DNA of 64,000 bases from Polyangia bacterium (GTDB lineage: Bacteria; Myxococcota_A; Polyangia; Nannocystales; Nannocystaceae), in assembly GCA_030430565.1 (NCBI GenBank), contig JAUIKS010000019.1, positions 1-64,000 on the forward strand, given 5' to 3'. Shown here piece after piece: positions 62,191 through 64,000 of this stretch (its first letter is position 1; the number at the start of each line of letters is the position of its first letter). Under the pieces are notes generated by a model, which had not been told where the DNA came from, did not search any database, and saw only the letters and a program-made list of their open reading frames with translations. A program made the position numbers and the translations under genes.

Positions 62191-63189
62191 ATGCGAAGAA
62201 CAACTTGGAGCCTCGAGATAGCCCGGAGCCTCGCCGCCGCCGCCGCGGCGCTCGCCGTCAGCGCCTGCGAGGCGCCGGAGCCGACGCCGGAGCTGAGCGA
62301 CGCCGCGATCGAGTATCGCTCTTGCCCCTGGTGCTGCCCGCCGTGGCGCTGCGGCATGAACTCGCCGAGCTACTTCGGCACGAGCCTCGACCACCTCAAC
62401 GTCTACGGTGAGTCCAACGAGACCGGCGTCGCCATCGTCGAGGTCCTCGACGCCGACGACAACGGCGGCTACTGGCTCAACGTGGACCAAGGCGAGCTCG
62501 TGGTCGAGGGCGGCGAGGACATCATCTCGGGCGACGCGCTCACGGGCTTTCAGATCGTGCTCGACAACAACGGCAACCCCTCGACCGTGCGGATCATGGC
62601 GACCGGCTGGGCCGAGACGCAGTCGGGGCCGCCGCGCCGGACCTACGCGCTCGCCGGGCACGCCGGCGACGGCGTCTACAAGAACATCTGCTCGCTCTTC
62701 GACGGCGACCCCAACGCGACCGTCGCGACCATCGCGACCGGTGAGCGCTACGGCGCTGACCACTCGATCGAGGAGCTCGACGACGCGTGGTTCTCGATCG
62801 CCTGCGCGGGCTCGGCGGTCGCCAAGATGCTGCTGCTCAACTACGGACCCCAAGACTCGCTCGGCGGACAAGACGCCGCCTCGCCCGCGCAGCGCGAGGC
62901 GACGCTGCGGATGTTCTCCGCCGACTACTGCGGCACCGGCACGCACTACACCTACCAGGACGCGCCGCTCATGTTCGCCAACGCGGGCGGCACCGTCGGC
63001 TACGACAAAGACGTGCTGCACCCGGGTCAAGACGACGTGATCGAGGCGGTCTGGGACTCCGGCGGCGCGGTCTGCCTGACGGCGCCGCGCTACGCCGACG
63101 TCGACATCGTGAACCTCGAGTGCGCACCGCCGCCCTGCGACGGCAGCGAGCTCGGGGAGTGGACCACGCGCGTCGGGGTGAGCCCATGA
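62191..63189 (+). CDS. ADYC-domain-like lipoprotein
   Basis: 332 aa from the ATG at 62191, with AAGGAG 8 nt upstream. The signal ends in ALAVSACEAP (lipobox). A cluster CPWCCPPWRCG follows. The C-terminal domain contains FSADYCGTGTHYTYQDAPLM, the defining stretch of ADYC-domain proteins of myxobacteria, along with several disulfide-type cysteines. Function unknown; surface-located. Its stop overlaps the ECF sigma factor start (ATGA). Confidence 0.8.
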   Translation: MRRTTWSLEIARSLAAAAAALAVSACEAPEPTPELSDAAIEYRSCPWCCPPWRCGMNSPSYFGTSLDHLNVYGESNETGVAIVEVLDADDNGGYWLNVDQGELVVEGGEDIISGDALTGFQIVLDNNGNPSTVRIMATGWAETQSGPPRRTYALAGHAGDGVYKNICSLFDGDPNATVATIATGERYGADHSIEELDDAWFSIACAGSAVAKMLLLNYGPQDSLGGQDAASPAQREATLRMFSADYCGTGTHYTYQDAPLMFANAGGTVGYDKDVLHPGQDDVIEAVWDSGGAVCLTAPRYADVDIVNLECAPPPCDGSELGEWTTRVGVSP

Positions 63190-63848
63190 ACGCGGGCAGC
63201 CGGGACGCGGACACCGACCGCGCGAGCTCCGATCGTCAGCTGCTCCAGCGCTGGCGCGACGGCGACGCGCGCGCCGGCAACCTCCTGTTTCGTCGCCACT
63301 TCCGCGACATGTACCGCTTCTTTCACCACAAGGTCGGCGCCGACGCCGACGACCTGATCCAGGCGACCTTCTTCAACTGCGTCCGCGCCCGCGATCAATT
63401 CGAAGGCCGCAGCAGCTTCCGCACCTACCTCTACCGAGTCGCGCGCAACGTGCTGTACGCCTACTACCGCGATCGCGGCCGTCGCCGCGTCGACTTCTCC
63501 GCAACCTCACTGGCTGACCTCGGGACCTCGCCGAGCCTCCGCGTAGAGCGAGACGAGCGCCGCGCCCTGCTCGCCCGCGTCCTCAGCGAGCTCCCGCTGC
63601 GCCAGCAGTTGCTGCTGGAGCTCTACTACTGGGAGGAGATGAACGCCGCCGAGCTCGCGGTCATCTTCGAGATCGCCACGCCCACGGCGCGCTGCTGGCT
63701 GTTTCGCGCGCGCAAGGAGCTCGCCAAGCGTCTCGCCGCCGTGCACCCCGACGAGCCGCTCACGCGCGACGGCGCCGCCGAGCTCGACGCCTGGGCTCGC
63801 TCGCTGCGCGCGGTGAGGCCCGCCGACCCGGGAGCGCGCGAGCGATGA
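63186..63848 (+). CDS. ECF-type RNA polymerase sigma factor
   Basis: 220 aa. Region 2 is visible as GNLLFRRHFRDMYRFFHHKV, DADDLIQATFFNCVRARDQF and FRTYLYRVARNVLYAYYRDR. Region 4 is LPLRQQLLLELYYWEEMNAA followed by ELAVIFEIATPTARCWLFRA and a RKELAKRL helix. No anti-sigma domain is within the protein. It sits between an ADYC lipoprotein and a downstream gene that overlaps its stop, so the three are one operon; the last may be its regulator. Confidence 0.9.
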   Translation: MNAGSRDADTDRASSDRQLLQRWRDGDARAGNLLFRRHFRDMYRFFHHKVGADADDLIQATFFNCVRARDQFEGRSSFRTYLYRVARNVLYAYYRDRGRRRVDFSATSLADLGTSPSLRVERDERRALLARVLSELPLRQQLLLELYYWEEMNAAELAVIFEIATPTARCWLFRARKELAKRLAAVHPDEPLTRDGAAELDAWARSLRAVRPADPGARER

Positions 63849-64000
63849 GCGCTCGCCCCCAGCCCGCGCCCGCGCCGAGTTCGCGCGAGCTCGTCAGCGC
63901 CCCGACGATGGTCGCCGACACGCTGCTCGGCGAGACCGTGCTCAAAGGTGGTCTCGAGGACATACGCCCGCGCGACGACAGCCTCGCGCAGGAGCGCATG
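63845..64000 (+). CDS. Partial gene at the window edge
   Basis: 52 codons are visible, starting at an ATG overlapping the sigma factor stop. The N-terminus is low complexity (Pro/Ala/Ser), then LLGETVLKGGLEDIRPRDDS and LAQERM. This resembles the N-terminal lead-in of serine/threonine kinases or anti-sigma-type proteins that often follow such ECF genes in myxobacteria, but too little is present to assign it. Confidence 0.6.
   Translation, partial: MSARPQPAPAPSSRELVSAPTMVADTLLGETVLKGGLEDIRPRDDSLAQERM

Overview
The window is about 70 % GC with strong codon bias. It is crowded with Ser/Thr/Gly-rich lipoproteins, cysteine-rich repeat lipoproteins, FG-GAP/ASPIC-type propellers, a fibro-slime protein, an ADYC-type lipoprotein and a MYXO-CTERM-like sorting tail. 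This points to a myxobacterium, most likely of the Nannocystis/Plesiocystis/Enhygromyxa type (inference from gene content; no rRNA is present). No tRNA, rRNA or CRISPR array was found.

Layout. 0.3-8.6 kb: secreted proteins (Cys-rich lipoprotein, L-domain lipoprotein, HEXXH metalloprotease, a CxxCH-containing beta-propeller lipoprotein, a fibro-slime protein) and a cytoplasmic WD40-like protein. 8.6-17.3 kb: a polytopic membrane protein, a flavin-dependent halogenase-like oxidoreductase, and a two-gene operon of a VAO-type FAD oxidase and a LynF/PagF-like ABBA prenyltransferase facing a SplB-like radical SAM protein. 17.5-28.9 kb: FG-GAP lipoprotein, a pair of related proteins of unknown function, a second radical SAM protein, a pentaheme cytochrome, a VIT/vWA protein and an EEP-family hydrolase. 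29.6-32.9 kb: a DUF4215-type lipoprotein gene split by a 1.7 kb insertion that left an 8 bp duplication; removing the insertion restores the reading frame exactly. 32.9-42.3 kb: a large FG-GAP/ASPIC/thioredoxin/TPR protein, a DoxX-TetR-FAD monooxygenase operon with a triple palindromic operator, and two propeller/lipoprotein genes. 42.3-50.6 kb: an M16 protease pair, a methyltransferase, a TerB-like protein and a histone-H1-like tail fused to a PQQ propeller. 50.8-56.7 kb: histidine kinase, a DNA methylase/specificity pair and a DUF4291 protein. 57.2-64 kb: a glycosyltransferase/hydrolase operon, a STAS-like protein, and an ADYC lipoprotein-ECF sigma operon running off the edge.

Most striking observation. 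Two otherwise intact genes (32950-36399, minus; 40675-42333, plus) are each interrupted by one in-frame TGA. In both, the TGA is followed at bacterial-SECIS distance (16 and 19 nt to the loop) by a perfect 6-7 bp hairpin with a GGUC-containing apical loop. They are therefore candidate selenoproteins of unrecognised type; nonsense mutation or sequencing error are the alternatives.

Other system-level signals: many genes start 6-9 nt after a TANNNT -10 box and lack a Shine-Dalgarno sequence, suggesting widespread leaderless transcription. A family of short ACATGTC...GACA inverted repeats is scattered near gene ends. Several small frameshifted gene remnants are present.
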